Below are positions 7,741 to 17,154 of a stretch of 64,000 nt of DNA, piece after piece (the stretch's first letter is position 1; the number at the start of each line of letters is the position of its first letter). Source of the stretch: Galactobacter caseinivorans (GTDB lineage: Bacteria > Actinomycetota > Actinomycetes > Actinomycetales > Micrococcaceae); assembly GCF_003640665.1 (NCBI RefSeq), contig NZ_QQXL01000003.1, positions 248,001 through 312,000 of the forward strand, written 5' to 3'. The position numbers and the translations under genes are program-made. Below the pieces are notes generated by a model, which was not told the origin of the DNA, searched no databases, and was given only the letters and a program-made list of their open reading frames with translations.

Positions 7741-8754
7741 ATGAAGCGACGCACGGTGTTGCGCTCTGCCCTGCTGGGCGGCGCGGCAGCGCTGACAGGC
7801 TCGACGGCGTTGGCCGGCTGTTCCGCTCCGCCCGCCACCAGTGCGCGGCGGCTGATGGTCCCGAATCTGCCCGGTGGTGGGTACGACGCCACAGCGCGCA
7901 CGGCGGCCAAGATCCTTGGCGCGGAGGGGCTCACCGAGGGTCAGCTGGAGGTGTTTAACCTGCCTGGTGCGTCCGGCTTGGTGGGGTTGTCCAGGATGGC
8001 GGCGGAGGCCGGCAATGGGGCGCTGGGGATGGTCATGGGCTTGGGTCTTTTGGGGGCGGCGGTCAGCGCTGGTCGGCAGCAGGAGCTGTTGTCCACGACG
8101 CCGCTGGTGCTGTTGCTCACCGAGCCAGGGGTGGTGATGGTTCCGCGGTCCTCACGTTGGTTCTCGTTGGGGGAGATGGTGCGCCAGTGGAGACGCGATC
8201 CGGGCGCCGTGCGCATGGGCGGGGGATCTGCGGTGGGTGGGCCGGATCACCTGCTGCCCATGCAGTTGGCCCGTGCGGCGGGCATGAGCCCAGACCTGGT
8301 GAAATTCAGCCCCTACGACGGGGGAGGGGACCTGATGCCCGCGCTGCTTGGTGGTCCGGGGCGGGCGCCGGCCGTGGACGTTGGTGTGTCCGGCCCGGGG
8401 GAGTTCCTGCCCCAGATCCGCTCTGGTGCGGTGCGAGTCTTGGCCGTGTCCGGGGACACGCGCTTGCCTGGGGTGGACGCGCCGACGCTCGCGGAGGCTG
8501 GCTTTGACGTGGACTTCGCGAATTGGAGGGGCGTGGTGGCGCCACCGGGCATCCCGCAGGATGCGGTGCAGGAATGGAGGGAGCTGTTGGGGGCGCTTGC
8601 CACGAGCCCGGCGTGGGAACAGGCGTGCCGAGATTCCGGATGGCAACGAAGGGTGCCTGGCACCGACGTGGCTTCCTTCCTGGCCCAGCAAGCGCGGACG
8701 GTGAAAGACACCTTGGCCGAGCTGGGGCTGGCGACTCAGCCCCCACGCACCTAG
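7741..8754 (+). CDS. Orphan TctC-family substrate-binding lipoprotein
   Basis: The 337-residue TctC-family protein starts KRRTVLRSALLGG, a twin-arginine-like n-region, followed by a hydrophobic stretch ending in the lipobox LAGC near residue 26. A GTG at 7732 has better Shine-Dalgarno spacing and would add three residues. Motifs parallel the first TctC: NLPGGGYDATART, FNLPGASGLVGL, GGGSAVGGPDH and FANWRGVVAPPGI. No tctA or tctB copy is next to it; it is divergent from the sensor kinase. In Bordetella BctC a TctC protein communicates with the cognate kinase, so a co-sensor role is a reasonable inference; the alternative is a second receptor sharing TctAB. Confidence 0.85.
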   Translation: MKRRTVLRSALLGGAAALTGSTALAGCSAPPATSARRLMVPNLPGGGYDATARTAAKILGAEGLTEGQLEVFNLPGASGLVGLSRMAAEAGNGALGMVMGLGLLGAAVSAGRQQELLSTTPLVLLLTEPGVVMVPRSSRWFSLGEMVRQWRRDPGAVRMGGGSAVGGPDHLLPMQLARAAGMSPDLVKFSPYDGGGDLMPALLGGPGRAPAVDVGVSGPGEFLPQIRSGAVRVLAVSGDTRLPGVDAPTLAEAGFDVDFANWRGVVAPPGIPQDAVQEWRELLGALATSPAWEQACRDSGWQRRVPGTDVASFLAQQARTVKDTLAELGLATQPPRT

Positions 8755-8857
8755 CAACGACACCCCACCCGACCATCCCTGCCCTGCCACACTTGACCAT
8801 CTCTGCCCCGCACGCTCTGGCCCGCCCCGCTGAGCCTCAGACCAGCCTTCCGTCGCA

Positions 8858-9000
8858 GCGAAACGACCCACCACCGGAAATGGACCCCGGGTCCATTTCG
8901 GGGGTCGGAACCCAGGTGGAAATGGACCCCGGGTCCATTTCCGCGGGGTGGTGGGGCCGCAGATATGGACCGCGGGTCCATTTCCGCGAGGGGGTGTGTT
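8858..9000. repeat. Palindrome array 2: three copies of ATGGACC-N3-GGTCCAT at 42-43 bp period
   Basis: This array lies in the 300-bp gap (8755-9054) between convergent genes. Centres are at 8888, 8930 and 8973, spacings 42 and 43 bp, as in array 1. The first two copies are 25 nt (8876-8900, 8918-8942) with centre CCG; the last is the shorter form with centre GCG and flank ATATGG, matching the last copy of array 1. Edge sequences GCGAAACGACCCACC (near 8858) and GGGGGTGTGTTTCG (near 8990) are roughly inverted and resemble the edges of array 1. No gene is seen in the gap. Confidence 0.85.
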
Positions 9001-9054
9001 TCGGTTCGCGGTTGGCCACGTGGCGGTGGGTTGGGTGGGCGGGTGCGTTGCTGC

Positions 9055-9828
9055 TTAGTTGAGTTCCCATTCCGTGGTCAGGCGGGCGCCCTGGTGTCTG
9101 CTGCGCACAGCGTATCGGCGCTCGCCAAGGTGCCGGATCTCGTCGATGTCAGGGCCAAGGAGCGCCGGTGAGGCCCCGTCCGGGACGGTCAGGACCACTG
9201 GCTGCGCGTGGCCGTGCTCCGCGCCGATGTGAAACAGGCCCACGCCCGGGACGGTGAGCAACAGGGAACCGTCGTGGGCAATGCAGCCTGCGGAGCCCCA
9301 GCCGCGCTGATCATCGACAACACTGGCCTCCAGCCGGGCCTCCATCTCGAGTCCGGGCCAGGACAGCACGCGAACGTGCGCGGATGGGCTGGGAGGAGCG
9401 CTGGGGTAGGGGAGCAGGAGGAGCCGCTCACCGGCGACGTCGAACCCAGCGCACACCGCGTCGTCCGGCCCTAACAACTCCCGAACCTTGAGTTTCCCGT
9501 CCACCGTCCAGGCGGCCAAGAGCAGCGCACCTTCCTGGTCCATGGCGTACTCAAAGAGCGCCACCTGCTTGCCCGGATGGGTGAGCACGCGTACCCAGGC
9601 CTCGCTCCTGGTGGGCACCTCGAAGCGATCAAGTCCGTGCCCCGCCGTATCCCGCAGGATGAGCTGGTGGATCTCCTCGCCATGCCTGGCCCATGCCACA
9701 GCGTCGATCCGGTGCTGCTCCGAGGCCGCCGTGACATGCGCGCACCCGAGCGTGGCCGGCCCCTCCCCAAGGTGCGGTTTGGGCTGCGGCCCGTCGTCAG
9801 ACAGCGCCCCGATGCGTGTGGCCTTCAT
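9055..9828 (-). CDS. Hypothetical protein, possibly beta-propeller-like
   Basis: The 257-residue protein has no signal peptide and no family I can name. It is rich in short alternating beta-type segments ending in aromatic/aspartate turns ([57 protein letters not shown]), spaced roughly 45-60 residues, which is suggestive of a WD40- or YncE-like propeller. Codon use is like its neighbours. It is divergent from dxr with about 80 bp between starts, and convergent with the orphan tctC across palindrome array 2. Function unknown. Confidence 0.6.
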   Translation of the reverse strand: MKATRIGALSDDGPQPKPHLGEGPATLGCAHVTAASEQHRIDAVAWARHGEEIHQLILRDTAGHGLDRFEVPTRSEAWVRVLTHPGKQVALFEYAMDQEGALLLAAWTVDGKLKVRELLGPDDAVCAGFDVAGERLLLLPYPSAPPSPSAHVRVLSWPGLEMEARLEASVVDDQRGWGSAGCIAHDGSLLLTVPGVGLFHIGAEHGHAQPVVLTVPDGASPALLGPDIDEIRHLGERRYAVRSRHQGARLTTEWELN

Positions 9829-9911
9829 GCGCAGACTTTACCCGCGACAGATCCGCCAGAACCAGGGGTGACCCACAGGCACCTGACAGCCCCTCGTGGC
9901 ACCATAGTGAG

Positions 9912-11309
9912 GTGAGTCAGACGTCCTTCTCCCTGCCCCCCACTGATCGTCCTCGGCGCATCGTTGTCCTCGGATCCACCGGGTCCATCGGCACCCAAGC
10001 TCTGGACATCATCCGCCGGAACCCCCACCTCTTTGAAGTGACCGCACTCGCGGCCGGCTCCAACGCGCGTGAACTGGCCCGCCAAGCGCTGGCCTTCCAG
10101 GTCCCAGTCGTCGCGCTCGCCGGCGCTGACGGCATGAGCCAAGGTGACGTCGAGGGCGGCCTGCGGCTGCACCTGGCGGGCGCCCGCGAGGAGGCGCTGG
10201 AGCGCGGACAGCTTGACCTGGACGACGTGGGGCTCGTGGCGGTGGACACGGACGATGCGCAGGCCTACGAGCCCACGCTGCTCGCCGGCCCGGACGCCGC
10301 AACGCAAGCGGCCGCCCTGGAGCACGCAGACGTGGTCCTCAACGGCATCACCGGCTCCATTGGCCTGGCCCCGACCCTTGCTGCGTTGGACGCGGGCCAC
10401 CTGTTGGCGCTGGCCAACAAGGAATCCCTGATTGTGGGCGGCACCCTGGTCAAGGACCGCGCTCAGCCGGGGCAGATTGCCCCCGTGGATTCGGAGCACT
10501 CCGCGCTGGCCCAGGCCCTGCGTTCCGGCACCCCGGACGAGGTCAGCCAGCTCATCGTCACCGCCTCCGGTGGCCCATTCCGCGGCAAGACGCGCGAGGA
10601 ACTGGCGGACGTGACCCCCGAGCAGGCCCTGCAGCACCCCACGTGGGACATGGGACTCATGGTCACCACCAATTCGGCCACGCTGGTCAACAAGGCGCTG
10701 GAGGTCATCGAAGCCCACCTGCTCTTCGACATTCCACTGGACAGGGTCCAGGCTGTGGTCCACCCGCAGTCCGTGATCCACTCCATGGTGGAGTTCGTGG
10801 ACGGCTCCACGCTGGCCCAGGCCTCCCCGCCGGACATGCGCCTGCCTATTGCCCTTGGGCTGAACTGGCCCCGCCGTGTGCCAGGCGCCGCGCAGGCCTG
10901 CGACTGGGCCCGGCCCCAGGAATGGGCCTTTGAGCCCTTGGATCACGAGGCCTTCCCGGCCATCTCCCTCGCGGTCCGCGCCCAGAACTCTGGCCCCACG
11001 CACATGGCGGTTTACAATGCCGCAAACGAGGAAGCGGTGCATGCCTTCCATGCGGGCACCATCGGCTTCCTCGACATCGTCGACACCATCGCCGCCGTCC
11101 TTGAGGCGTACGCCCCGGAGACCGTCATCGGCACCGGCCCGGTCACCATCGACTCGGTGCTCAGCGCCGAGCGCTGGGCCCGCGCCGCGGCGCGCGCCCG
11201 CTGGGAGTCGGCAGGGGATCCCGGCCACGCGCACACGGAGGCAAAGCACCTGCCCGACGCCGCGGCGTCGGGCACCGCAGGTCCCTCACCCGTGGTGGGT
11301 GAGCAGTGA
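9912..11309 (+). CDS. dxr: 1-deoxy-D-xylulose 5-phosphate reductoisomerase
   Basis: Dxr (IspC) converts DXP to MEP with NADPH, the committed step of non-mevalonate isoprenoid synthesis; ispG lies three genes downstream. The 465-residue protein has the NADPH fold with [16 protein letters not shown] near residue 17, [12 protein letters not shown] near 170, the catalytic metal segment PVDSEHSAL near 190, and [13 protein letters not shown] near 280. It is longer than the usual roughly 390 residues, partly through an insertion around residues 75-125 and a C-terminal tail. The GTG at 9912 is chosen by homology of the N-terminus; the ribosome site is weak. The stop overlaps the next start. A perfect 24-nt palindrome sits in its tail. 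Confidence 0.93.
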   Translation: MSQTSFSLPPTDRPRRIVVLGSTGSIGTQALDIIRRNPHLFEVTALAAGSNARELARQALAFQVPVVALAGADGMSQGDVEGGLRLHLAGAREEALERGQLDLDDVGLVAVDTDDAQAYEPTLLAGPDAATQAAALEHADVVLNGITGSIGLAPTLAALDAGHLLALANKESLIVGGTLVKDRAQPGQIAPVDSEHSALAQALRSGTPDEVSQLIVTASGGPFRGKTREELADVTPEQALQHPTWDMGLMVTTNSATLVNKALEVIEAHLLFDIPLDRVQAVVHPQSVIHSMVEFVDGSTLAQASPPDMRLPIALGLNWPRRVPGAAQACDWARPQEWAFEPLDHEAFPAISLAVRAQNSGPTHMAVYNAANEEAVHAFHAGTIGFLDIVDTIAAVLEAYAPETVIGTGPVTIDSVLSAERWARAAARARWESAGDPGHAHTEAKHLPDAAASGTAGPSPVVGEQ

Positions 11310-12670
11310 CCTGGGAGGCGATCCTCGCCTATGTGATTGGCGCTGTGATCATGCTGGTGGGCATTGGCTTCTCCATTGGCCTGCACGAGGTGGGGCACCT
11401 GCTGCCGGCCAAGGCTTTTGGCCTGCGCGTGCCCAAGTACATGATCGGTTTTGGGCCCACGCTCTGGTCAAAGAAAAAGGGCGAGACCGAGTACGGCTTT
11501 AAGCTGCTGCCGCTGGGCGGCTACATCACCATGATCGGGATGTACCCGCCAGCCAAGGACGGCTCCATTAAGGCCAGCCGCTCCGGTTTCCTTCAGCAAC
11601 TCTCCGACGAGGCAAAGCACGCGGAGGCGGAGACGCTGCAGCCGGGCGATGAGAAGCGCCTGTTTGTGGGCTTGCCGGTGTGGAAGCGCATCACCATCAT
11701 GCTCGGCGGGCCGCTCATGAACCTGCTGCTCGCCTTTGTTTTCCTGTCCATTGTGCTGGTGGGCTTTGGCACCTCCACCGCCACCAGCCGGGTCAACGAG
11801 GTGTATCAGTGTGTGCTCACGCAGCAACAGCAGCAGGAGCGCAATGCTGGGGACTCAGTGGGCGGCCAGTGCCAGCCCGGTGACACACCCGGCCCGGCCT
11901 ACGCCGCGGGGATCCGCGCGGGAGATGTGATCACGTCCGTCGACGGCAAGGCGGTGGGCCCGCAGGACTGGAGCGCCCTAACCCAGGCCATTCAGGACAA
12001 AGCAGGCTCCCCGATCGCCGTGAAATACACGCGGGACGGTACCGAGCACAGCACCAGCCTCACGCCCCTGAAGACCTCCCGCCCCGTGACAAACCGCCTT
12101 GGACAGGTGGAGACCACGCGGGATGGAACTGTCAAGACCGCCGAAGTGGGCTTTGCCGGCATTGGCTCCACGGTCCAGAACCTGCCCAAGCCCATCTGGG
12201 AGGTCCCGGCGTTTGTGGGTGAGAACGTGAAGGCGGTGGCCAATGTGGTCATCGATTTGCCCGCGCGCGTGGTGGGGGTGGCCAAGGCCGCCTTCAGCCC
12301 GGAGCCGCGAGATCCCAACGGGCCCATGTCCATCGTGGGTGTGGGGCGGATCGCCGGGGACATTACGGCCATGGACCAGATCACCGTCAAAGACAAGATC
12401 GCCTCCTACCTCTCCCTGCTTGGATCCTTGAACATCGCCCTGTTTGTGTTCAATTTGATTCCGCTCACCCCGCTGGATGGCGGGCACGTGGTGGGCGCCC
12501 TGTGGGAGAAGATCCGCAAGACGTTTAACAAGATCTTCAAGCGCAAGGACCCGGGTCCCGTTGACCTGACCAAGATGCTTCCCGTGACTTACGCCGTGGC
12601 CGCCCTGATGTTGATCATGGGCGTGGTGTTGATCTACGCGGACATCGTCAAACCGGTGACACTCGGGTAG
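11306..12670 (+). CDS. rseP: Site-2 intramembrane metalloprotease (RseP/Rip1 family)
   Basis: The 454-residue membrane protease cleaves substrates such as anti-sigma factors within the membrane. The zinc motif HEVGH is at residues 27-31 in the first membrane segment, and the third ligand lies in LTPLDGGHV near 390. A PDZ-like domain occupies about residues 165-255 ([18 protein letters not shown]). The GTG start overlaps the dxr stop by 4 bp. The order dxr-rip1-ispG is conserved in actinobacteria, including Mycobacterium tuberculosis Rv2870c-Rv2868c. Substrates here are unknown. Confidence 0.93.
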   Translation: MTWEAILAYVIGAVIMLVGIGFSIGLHEVGHLLPAKAFGLRVPKYMIGFGPTLWSKKKGETEYGFKLLPLGGYITMIGMYPPAKDGSIKASRSGFLQQLSDEAKHAEAETLQPGDEKRLFVGLPVWKRITIMLGGPLMNLLLAFVFLSIVLVGFGTSTATSRVNEVYQCVLTQQQQQERNAGDSVGGQCQPGDTPGPAYAAGIRAGDVITSVDGKAVGPQDWSALTQAIQDKAGSPIAVKYTRDGTEHSTSLTPLKTSRPVTNRLGQVETTRDGTVKTAEVGFAGIGSTVQNLPKPIWEVPAFVGENVKAVANVVIDLPARVVGVAKAAFSPEPRDPNGPMSIVGVGRIAGDITAMDQITVKDKIASYLSLLGSLNIALFVFNLIPLTPLDGGHVVGALWEKIRKTFNKIFKRKDPGPVDLTKMLPVTYAVAALMLIMGVVLIYADIVKPVTLG

Positions 12671-12698
12671 TGGCACGGGGGCTTGGCGGCGCTAAAGT
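12670..12698 (+). promoter_or_regulatory. Promoter for the YciI-like gene
   Basis: GTGGCA (12670-12675), a 17-nt spacer and TAAAGT (12693-12698) resemble a sigma-70-type promoter. The ATG begins 8 nt after the -10, so the transcript would be leaderless or nearly so. Confidence 0.5.
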
Positions 12699-12706
12699 GG
12701 GGGCTC

Positions 12707-13000
12707 ATGAGCCTTTTTCGTGTTGACTATTTGTATGCTGCCGATTCCGGTGAGATCCGCGATGAGGTGCGGCCAACGCACCGCACGTGGCTGAACGCCT
12801 TGGACGGCTCCCATGGCGTGAAGCTGGTCGCGGCCGGTCCCATCGGTTCCGAGGAGGCCATGCTGATCATGCAGGCTGACGAGGGGGAGGCGGTCAACGA
12901 GGTGTTGGCGCAAGATCCCTTTGCCGAGGCTGGCGTGATTGACCTGGTCACGGTGCGTGCCTGGGTGCCGGCCACGGGTGAACTAGCTCACTACGCCTAA
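12707..13000 (+). CDS. YciI family protein
   Basis: The 97-residue protein matches the small YciI fold (ferredoxin-like, dimeric): it opens [10 protein letters not shown], has the family's RPTHRTWL helix with conserved histidine near residue 26, and ends [23 protein letters not shown]. YciI proteins have few proven functions; some act in degradation of small compounds. The ATG at 12707 follows a GGGGG run and a -10-like TAAAGT. It is inserted between rseP and ispG and probably transcribed from its own promoter. Confidence 0.8.
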   Translation: MSLFRVDYLYAADSGEIRDEVRPTHRTWLNALDGSHGVKLVAAGPIGSEEAMLIMQADEGEAVNEVLAQDPFAEAGVIDLVTVRAWVPATGELAHYA

Positions 13001-13076
13001 TTGCTCACAGACCACACCCTGCCTCTCGTGGGAGCATGGGTGTCTTACATCTTCGATGTTGATCCAGGAGGATCCC

Positions 13077-14249
13077 TTGGCTTCGGTCAATCTCGGTATG
13101 CCCCTTCCGCCGCCCCCGGTGCTTTCGCCGCGTCGTAAGACGCGCCAGCTGCAGGTCGGAAAGATCGGCGTGGGGTCAGATTCCCCTGTCTCGGTCCAGT
13201 CCATGACCACCACTAAGACCACGGACATCAATGGCACGCTGCAGCAGATCGCGGAACTCACCGCGGCCGGCTGCGACATTGTGCGCGTGGCCTGCCCCAC
13301 CGAGGATGACGCGGCGGCGCTGCCCATCATCGCCATGAAGTCGCCCATCCCGGTGATCGCGGACATTCACTTCCAGCCCAAGTACGTCTTTGCGGCGATC
13401 GAGGCCGGATGCGCCGCTGTGCGCGTCAATCCGGGCAACATCCGCAAGTTTGACGACCAGGTCAAGGAGATCGCCGCCGCCGCGAAGGATCACGGCACCG
13501 CGATTCGCATCGGCGTCAACGCCGGTTCCTTGGACAAGCGGATCATGGACAAGTACGGCCGTGCCACCCCGGAGGCCCTCGTGGAGTCCGCGGTCTGGGA
13601 GGCGTCCCTCTTTGAGGAGCACGGCTTCCACGACTTCAAGATCTCCGTGAAGCACAACGACCCGGTCATCATGGTGCGCGCCTACGAGCTGCTGGCGCAG
13701 CGCGGCGACTGGCCCCTCCACCTGGGTGTGACCGAGGCGGGCCCGGCGTTCCAGGGCACCATCAAGTCCGCCACCGCCTTTGGTGCCCTGCTCTCCCAGG
13801 GCATTGGCGACACCATTCGGGTGTCCCTCTCGGCTCCTCCCGTGGAGGAGGTCAAGGTCGGGCTGCAGATTCTGCAGTCGCTGAACCTGCGTGAGCGCAA
13901 GCTGGAGATCGTGTCATGCCCGTCCTGCGGGCGCGCGCAGGTGGACGTCTACACGCTGGCAGAGGATGTCACCGAGGGCCTCAAGGACCTCACCGTGCCG
14001 CTGCGCGTGGCCGTGATGGGCTGCGTCGTGAACGGCCCCGGCGAGGCCCGCGAGGCGGACCTTGGTGTGGCCTCCGGTAACGGCAAGGGCCAGATTTTTG
14101 TGAAGGGTGAGGTCATTAAGACCGTGCCTGAAGATCAGATCGTGGAGACTCTGATCTACGAGGCAAATCGCATTGCCGCGGAGATGGAATCGGAGGACGA
14201 ATCCGATGAGGATACCGTCGCCGGTGGCGCGGTGGTCTCGGTCCACTAG
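13077..14249 (+). CDS. ispG: 4-hydroxy-3-methylbut-2-enyl diphosphate synthase (IspG/GcpE)
   Basis: IspG reduces ME-cPP to HMBPP, the penultimate MEP-pathway step, using a [4Fe-4S] cluster. The 390-residue protein has the TIM-barrel half with [11 protein letters not shown] and VNPGNIR and the cluster half with cysteines in SCPSCGR and the later [11 protein letters not shown]. The TTG at 13077 is chosen over the upstream ATG at 13056 because AGGAGG lies 5 nt before it and the protein then begins MASVNLGMP, as in related actinobacteria. Dxr upstream belongs to the same pathway. Confidence 0.93.
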   Translation: MASVNLGMPLPPPPVLSPRRKTRQLQVGKIGVGSDSPVSVQSMTTTKTTDINGTLQQIAELTAAGCDIVRVACPTEDDAAALPIIAMKSPIPVIADIHFQPKYVFAAIEAGCAAVRVNPGNIRKFDDQVKEIAAAAKDHGTAIRIGVNAGSLDKRIMDKYGRATPEALVESAVWEASLFEEHGFHDFKISVKHNDPVIMVRAYELLAQRGDWPLHLGVTEAGPAFQGTIKSATAFGALLSQGIGDTIRVSLSAPPVEEVKVGLQILQSLNLRERKLEIVSCPSCGRAQVDVYTLAEDVTEGLKDLTVPLRVAVMGCVVNGPGEAREADLGVASGNGKGQIFVKGEVIKTVPEDQIVETLIYEANRIAAEMESEDESDEDTVAGGAVVSVH

Positions 14250-15108
14250 GACCAAAGACCTCCCCGACACGGCTGTTGATGGTGTCCGCCTCCTCCAGGA
14301 GGCGGACACCTCGGCTGTGCGCTCATTGGTGAACCTGGATCCCGTGGCGCATGCCTTTGTCGATTCGCAGTTGCGGGTGACCGGGTCCACGGCTCCGTCC
14401 GGAACGTCCCTGTATTTGGGTCGCTTTGACGAGCACGAGCGGCTGGTCGCGGCCTGCTGGGTGGGCTCCAATGTGGTTCCGGTGACTCACTCGGAGGATC
14501 ATGGTGCCGCCTTTGGCCGGGCATTGTTGCGACAGCGACGGCGCTTTGCCTCCATCTTTGGCCCGTCCCAGGCGGTGAGGGGAATCTGGTCGGAGCTCTC
14601 TCAGGGCCGTCAGCGTGCCTTCGACATTCGCGCCCATCAGCCGCTGCTGACCCTGAGTCGTGAGCCGCAGATGGCCGGTTCCGATGTGGTCCGGCGTGCA
14701 GTGCATAGCGATTTCCGCCAGCTGTTGCCCGCGTGTGCCGCCATGTTTGAGGAGGAGCTGGGGTATTCCCCGCTCCAGCACGGCGAGGCGCAGTACCGGG
14801 CTCGCGTTGATTGGCTCATCCGGTCCGGCTTTGCCCTGCTGGAGACGGACGCGGGCGGGCGCATCCTCTTCAAGGCGGAGCTGGGCGTGGTGACGGCCCA
14901 CGCCACGCAGATTCAGGGCGTCTGGATGAACCCGCAGCGGCGGGGTTTGGGGTTGGCCGCGTCTCGGATGTCCGACGTCGCTCGGTTGGCTTTGGGGGTC
15001 GCGCCGGTGGTCTCGCTGTACGTCAACGACTTCAACGAGCGCGCGCTGTCCACCTATGAGCGCGTGGGCTTTGAGCAGAGCGACGAGTTCGCGACCGTTC
15101 TCTTCTAG
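14206..15108 (+). CDS. GNAT acetyltransferase with N-terminal DUF4081 domain
   Basis: The 300-residue protein has an N-terminal DUF4081-like region (about 35-150) and a C-terminal GNAT fold whose acetyl-CoA loop is visible in [17 protein letters not shown] near 245 and whose end is [21 protein letters not shown]. It corresponds to M. tuberculosis Rv2867c, also next to ispG. The ATG at 14206 (after GGAGGA) lies inside the ispG 3' end, giving a 44-nt overlap; GTG at 14224 is an alternative. A perfect 14-bp hairpin is embedded just after the ispG stop. The acetyl acceptor is unknown. Confidence 0.85.
   Translation: MRIPSPVARWSRSTRTKDLPDTAVDGVRLLQEADTSAVRSLVNLDPVAHAFVDSQLRVTGSTAPSGTSLYLGRFDEHERLVAACWVGSNVVPVTHSEDHGAAFGRALLRQRRRFASIFGPSQAVRGIWSELSQGRQRAFDIRAHQPLLTLSREPQMAGSDVVRRAVHSDFRQLLPACAAMFEEELGYSPLQHGEAQYRARVDWLIRSGFALLETDAGGRILFKAELGVVTAHATQIQGVWMNPQRRGLGLAASRMSDVARLALGVAPVVSLYVNDFNERALSTYERVGFEQSDEFATVLF
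14281..14310 (+). other. Perfect 14-bp stem-loop inside the GNAT coding region, 31 nt after the ispG stop
   Basis: GGTGTCCGCCTCCT pairs perfectly with 14297-14310 around a 2-nt gap (4 nt or more after fraying). It looks like the operon-boundary hairpins seen elsewhere in the window, yet it falls in codons for [10 protein letters not shown]. It may attenuate transcription between ispG and the GNAT gene. Confidence 0.6.
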
Positions 15109-15221
15109 GGTGTGCCTCCACATTTTGAGGCTCCGGCTGATTCCTCACGGTGTGCGGCGCTAGTCTTAGCGCAGGAGGCGGCCCGCGTGGGGCTGCCCGT
15201 CAACTGTCGTGGGGGACCAGC

Positions 15222-16028
15222 ATGAAGAACGCCGCCTTGATAAAACTCGGCGCACCACTGGCGATCGCAGCGCTGGCACTGAGCGCCTGCGGGGGCGCCG
15301 AGCCGGCTGCGGAGCAGGCAGCCACCTCGGCGCCAGTGCAGAGCGCCGCGGTGCAACCGTCGCAGGGTTCTCCGGACGCTCCGACCTCAGCGCAGTCGTC
15401 GGCGCCGGCGTCCGCACCAACAACCCAGACGGCATTGACGCAGGCAGAGCTGGACGCGGCCGCTGACACATTGAAGAAGTCCCATCCGGGGTTCCGACTT
15501 CGGGAGCCCGAGACCTTCAGGGATAGAGAGTCTGCAGGTGGGCGGGACGGGGCGAACGAATACGCCTCACCGGCCGCTTGCCGGGCACACTTGACCGGTT
15601 CGTTTCCTTCCGCGCCCACGGACCGAGTTGGTGCCGGCATTACCCGCGATTCCACCACTCAGACGTCTGATGGGTTGTTCGCTTCTGTTTCTATAGAGAG
15701 TTCAACCGACGCCGAATTCGCAGACAAGATGATCGATCACCTGGAGAAGCAGGCCGAGGTGTGCGCGGACGCCACCTTCGCCAATCAGGAAAAAACGACC
15801 AGTATGCAGATCACGACGTTCACCCCGCAAGGGGTAGGCGGCGACCGGGTCTTTGGCATGACCACCTCAGTCACAAGCGGAGCGGTAACCTCCCGCAACG
15901 CCATGGTTGTCGTGCGTCGCGGAAACGCGCTGGTCATGGCCCTCGCGAGCATCGACCCGCAGTCGCCATCGCTTGACGGCGGCTCCGCGAAGCTGGCCGC
16001 GGAAGCCTTGGAGGCGCTGGGCGGCTGA
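15222..16028 (+). CDS. Lipoprotein of unknown function, paralog 1
   Basis: The 268-residue precursor starts [23 protein letters not shown], a type II signal peptide with lipobox LSAC (lipidated Cys about residue 23). A 60-residue Ala/Ser/Pro linker precedes a compact domain of about 160 residues (from TLKKSHPGF on) with two cysteines that may pair (PAACRAHL and EVCADATF). The start at 15222 follows GGGGGACC; a TAGTCT -10 lies at 15161-15166. It is followed directly by a paralog with the same layout, so this is a tandem duplication. The fold resembles no family I can name with certainty. Confidence 0.75.
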   Translation: MKNAALIKLGAPLAIAALALSACGGAEPAAEQAATSAPVQSAAVQPSQGSPDAPTSAQSSAPASAPTTQTALTQAELDAAADTLKKSHPGFRLREPETFRDRESAGGRDGANEYASPAACRAHLTGSFPSAPTDRVGAGITRDSTTQTSDGLFASVSIESSTDAEFADKMIDHLEKQAEVCADATFANQEKTTSMQITTFTPQGVGGDRVFGMTTSVTSGAVTSRNAMVVVRRGNALVMALASIDPQSPSLDGGSAKLAAEALEALGG

Positions 16029-16147
16029 GGAAAGACGCGGCGCCATTTTCGGCCAATCTCTGGAATAACTGAGCGGTCTATCTGTAACGTATGGCCTCTA
16101 AGGGCGACGTCACTCCGCCGCTCGCCACCGAACCTTGGGGGAAGACC

Positions 16148-16993
16148 ATGAAGCGCAGCACCCTGTTCAAGCTGACCGCCCCGCTGGCGGTTGCGGCCCT
16201 GGCGCTGAGCGCCTGCGGCGGTGACAAGCCCGCGGGAATTGGAGCGGCGTCGGCCGGGTCATCCTCCGCCGAGCAGCCGTCCGTGAGCGCGCCCGCCCCG
16301 ATGCCTTCCGCACCGTCCTCGCCGTCGATGCCATCTATGCCGTCCACGCCGGATAGCACTGGCGGTGCCTCCATGCCGTCCTCTGCGGCGCCCGGCGGTT
16401 CAGCGACGGAGAACGACGCGGCCGCGGATCAGGCGACGCGCGCCTTTGGGCAGGCCAATCCTGGCTACCGGGTGGTGTCTGCCTCGTTGATGGCAACGCA
16501 ACAGAGGAATTCACTGAAGCAGCAGGAGGGCATCACGCATTCTCCCGCGGCGTGCCGCGACCTGGCCCTGGATCGGAAGATGTCCCCAGATAACGGGTTC
16601 AGCATGGGCATGGCAACGAAGACGTCCACCGGCACGGAAGGCGTGGGTCTGTTTCAGGTCAGCGATCCCGCGCTGCTGACAGATCTCAAGGCCACCTCAG
16701 ACAAGGCGATTGCCGAGTGCGCCACGATGGAGATCACCGGCGGCGGTCAAAAGATCACCACGCAGAACACTCGTTTCGACATCTCTGTGCCCGGCGCTGA
16801 TGCGGCATGGGGAAATAAGTCAACCGTCACCACGCAGTCGGGCCAGAGCACCACGGTTCACGCCGGATTCGCGTTCAAGGGCAACCGCGGCGTGAACATC
16901 GCCATCTCCGGAAACGCCGCGACCCCCACGCAGGTCCAGGACTTGGCGGTCAAGGCCATGCAGGCATGGGACGCCGAGGGCGCAACCCCGTAG
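16148..16993 (+). CDS. Lipoprotein of unknown function, paralog 2
   Basis: The 281-residue precursor begins [23 protein letters not shown], nearly identical to the upstream paralog's signal peptide and lipobox. A Ser/Pro/Met-rich linker (residues about 35-85) leads to a domain with the same order of elements: [22 protein letters not shown], a short strand region, then [13 protein letters not shown] and a final [16 protein letters not shown] helix. The two cysteine positions match those of paralog 1. The ATG at 16148 follows GGGGGAAGACC. Codon use is like the neighbours. Surface ligand binding is possible but unproven. Confidence 0.75.
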   Translation: MKRSTLFKLTAPLAVAALALSACGGDKPAGIGAASAGSSSAEQPSVSAPAPMPSAPSSPSMPSMPSTPDSTGGASMPSSAAPGGSATENDAAADQATRAFGQANPGYRVVSASLMATQQRNSLKQQEGITHSPAACRDLALDRKMSPDNGFSMGMATKTSTGTEGVGLFQVSDPALLTDLKATSDKAIAECATMEITGGGQKITTQNTRFDISVPGADAAWGNKSTVTTQSGQSTTVHAGFAFKGNRGVNIAISGNAATPTQVQDLAVKAMQAWDAEGATP

Positions 16994-17088
16994 TCTCCCG
17001 CCCCAGATGCTCGGTTCGGCTTCGCCAGCGCCGATGTGGCGTAGGTCCGCCGGCGAGCAGCGCCGCGGACCCGCGGCTGGGTAGACTC

Positions 17089-17117
17089 GAGGCGGCCCGC
17101 GTTGCGCGGGCCGCCTC
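17089..17117 (+). terminator. 13-bp hairpin between the lipoprotein gene and proS
   Basis: GAGGCGGCCCGCG pairs perfectly with 17105-17117 around TTG. It lies 95 nt after the lipoprotein stop and 37 nt before proS. A TAGACT -10-like hexamer at 17082-17087 directly precedes it, so part of it may instead form the 5' end of the proS mRNA. No U-tract. Confidence 0.6.
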
Positions 17118-17154
17118 GTTCTGTTCGCGGCTGATCCGCCGAAAGGGAAGACCT

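Noticed and set aside
1663-9000. parS centromere or FtsK KOPS function for the palindromes
   Set aside because: The sequence does not match the parS consensus TGTTTCACGTGAAACA nor the GGGNAGGG-type KOPS, and the phasing is not known for either.
17041-17154. Regulatory leader peptide with Pro codons before proS
   Set aside because: No short frame with clustered Pro codons and a start signal precedes the hairpin at 17089, so attenuation like that of thrS is not supported.
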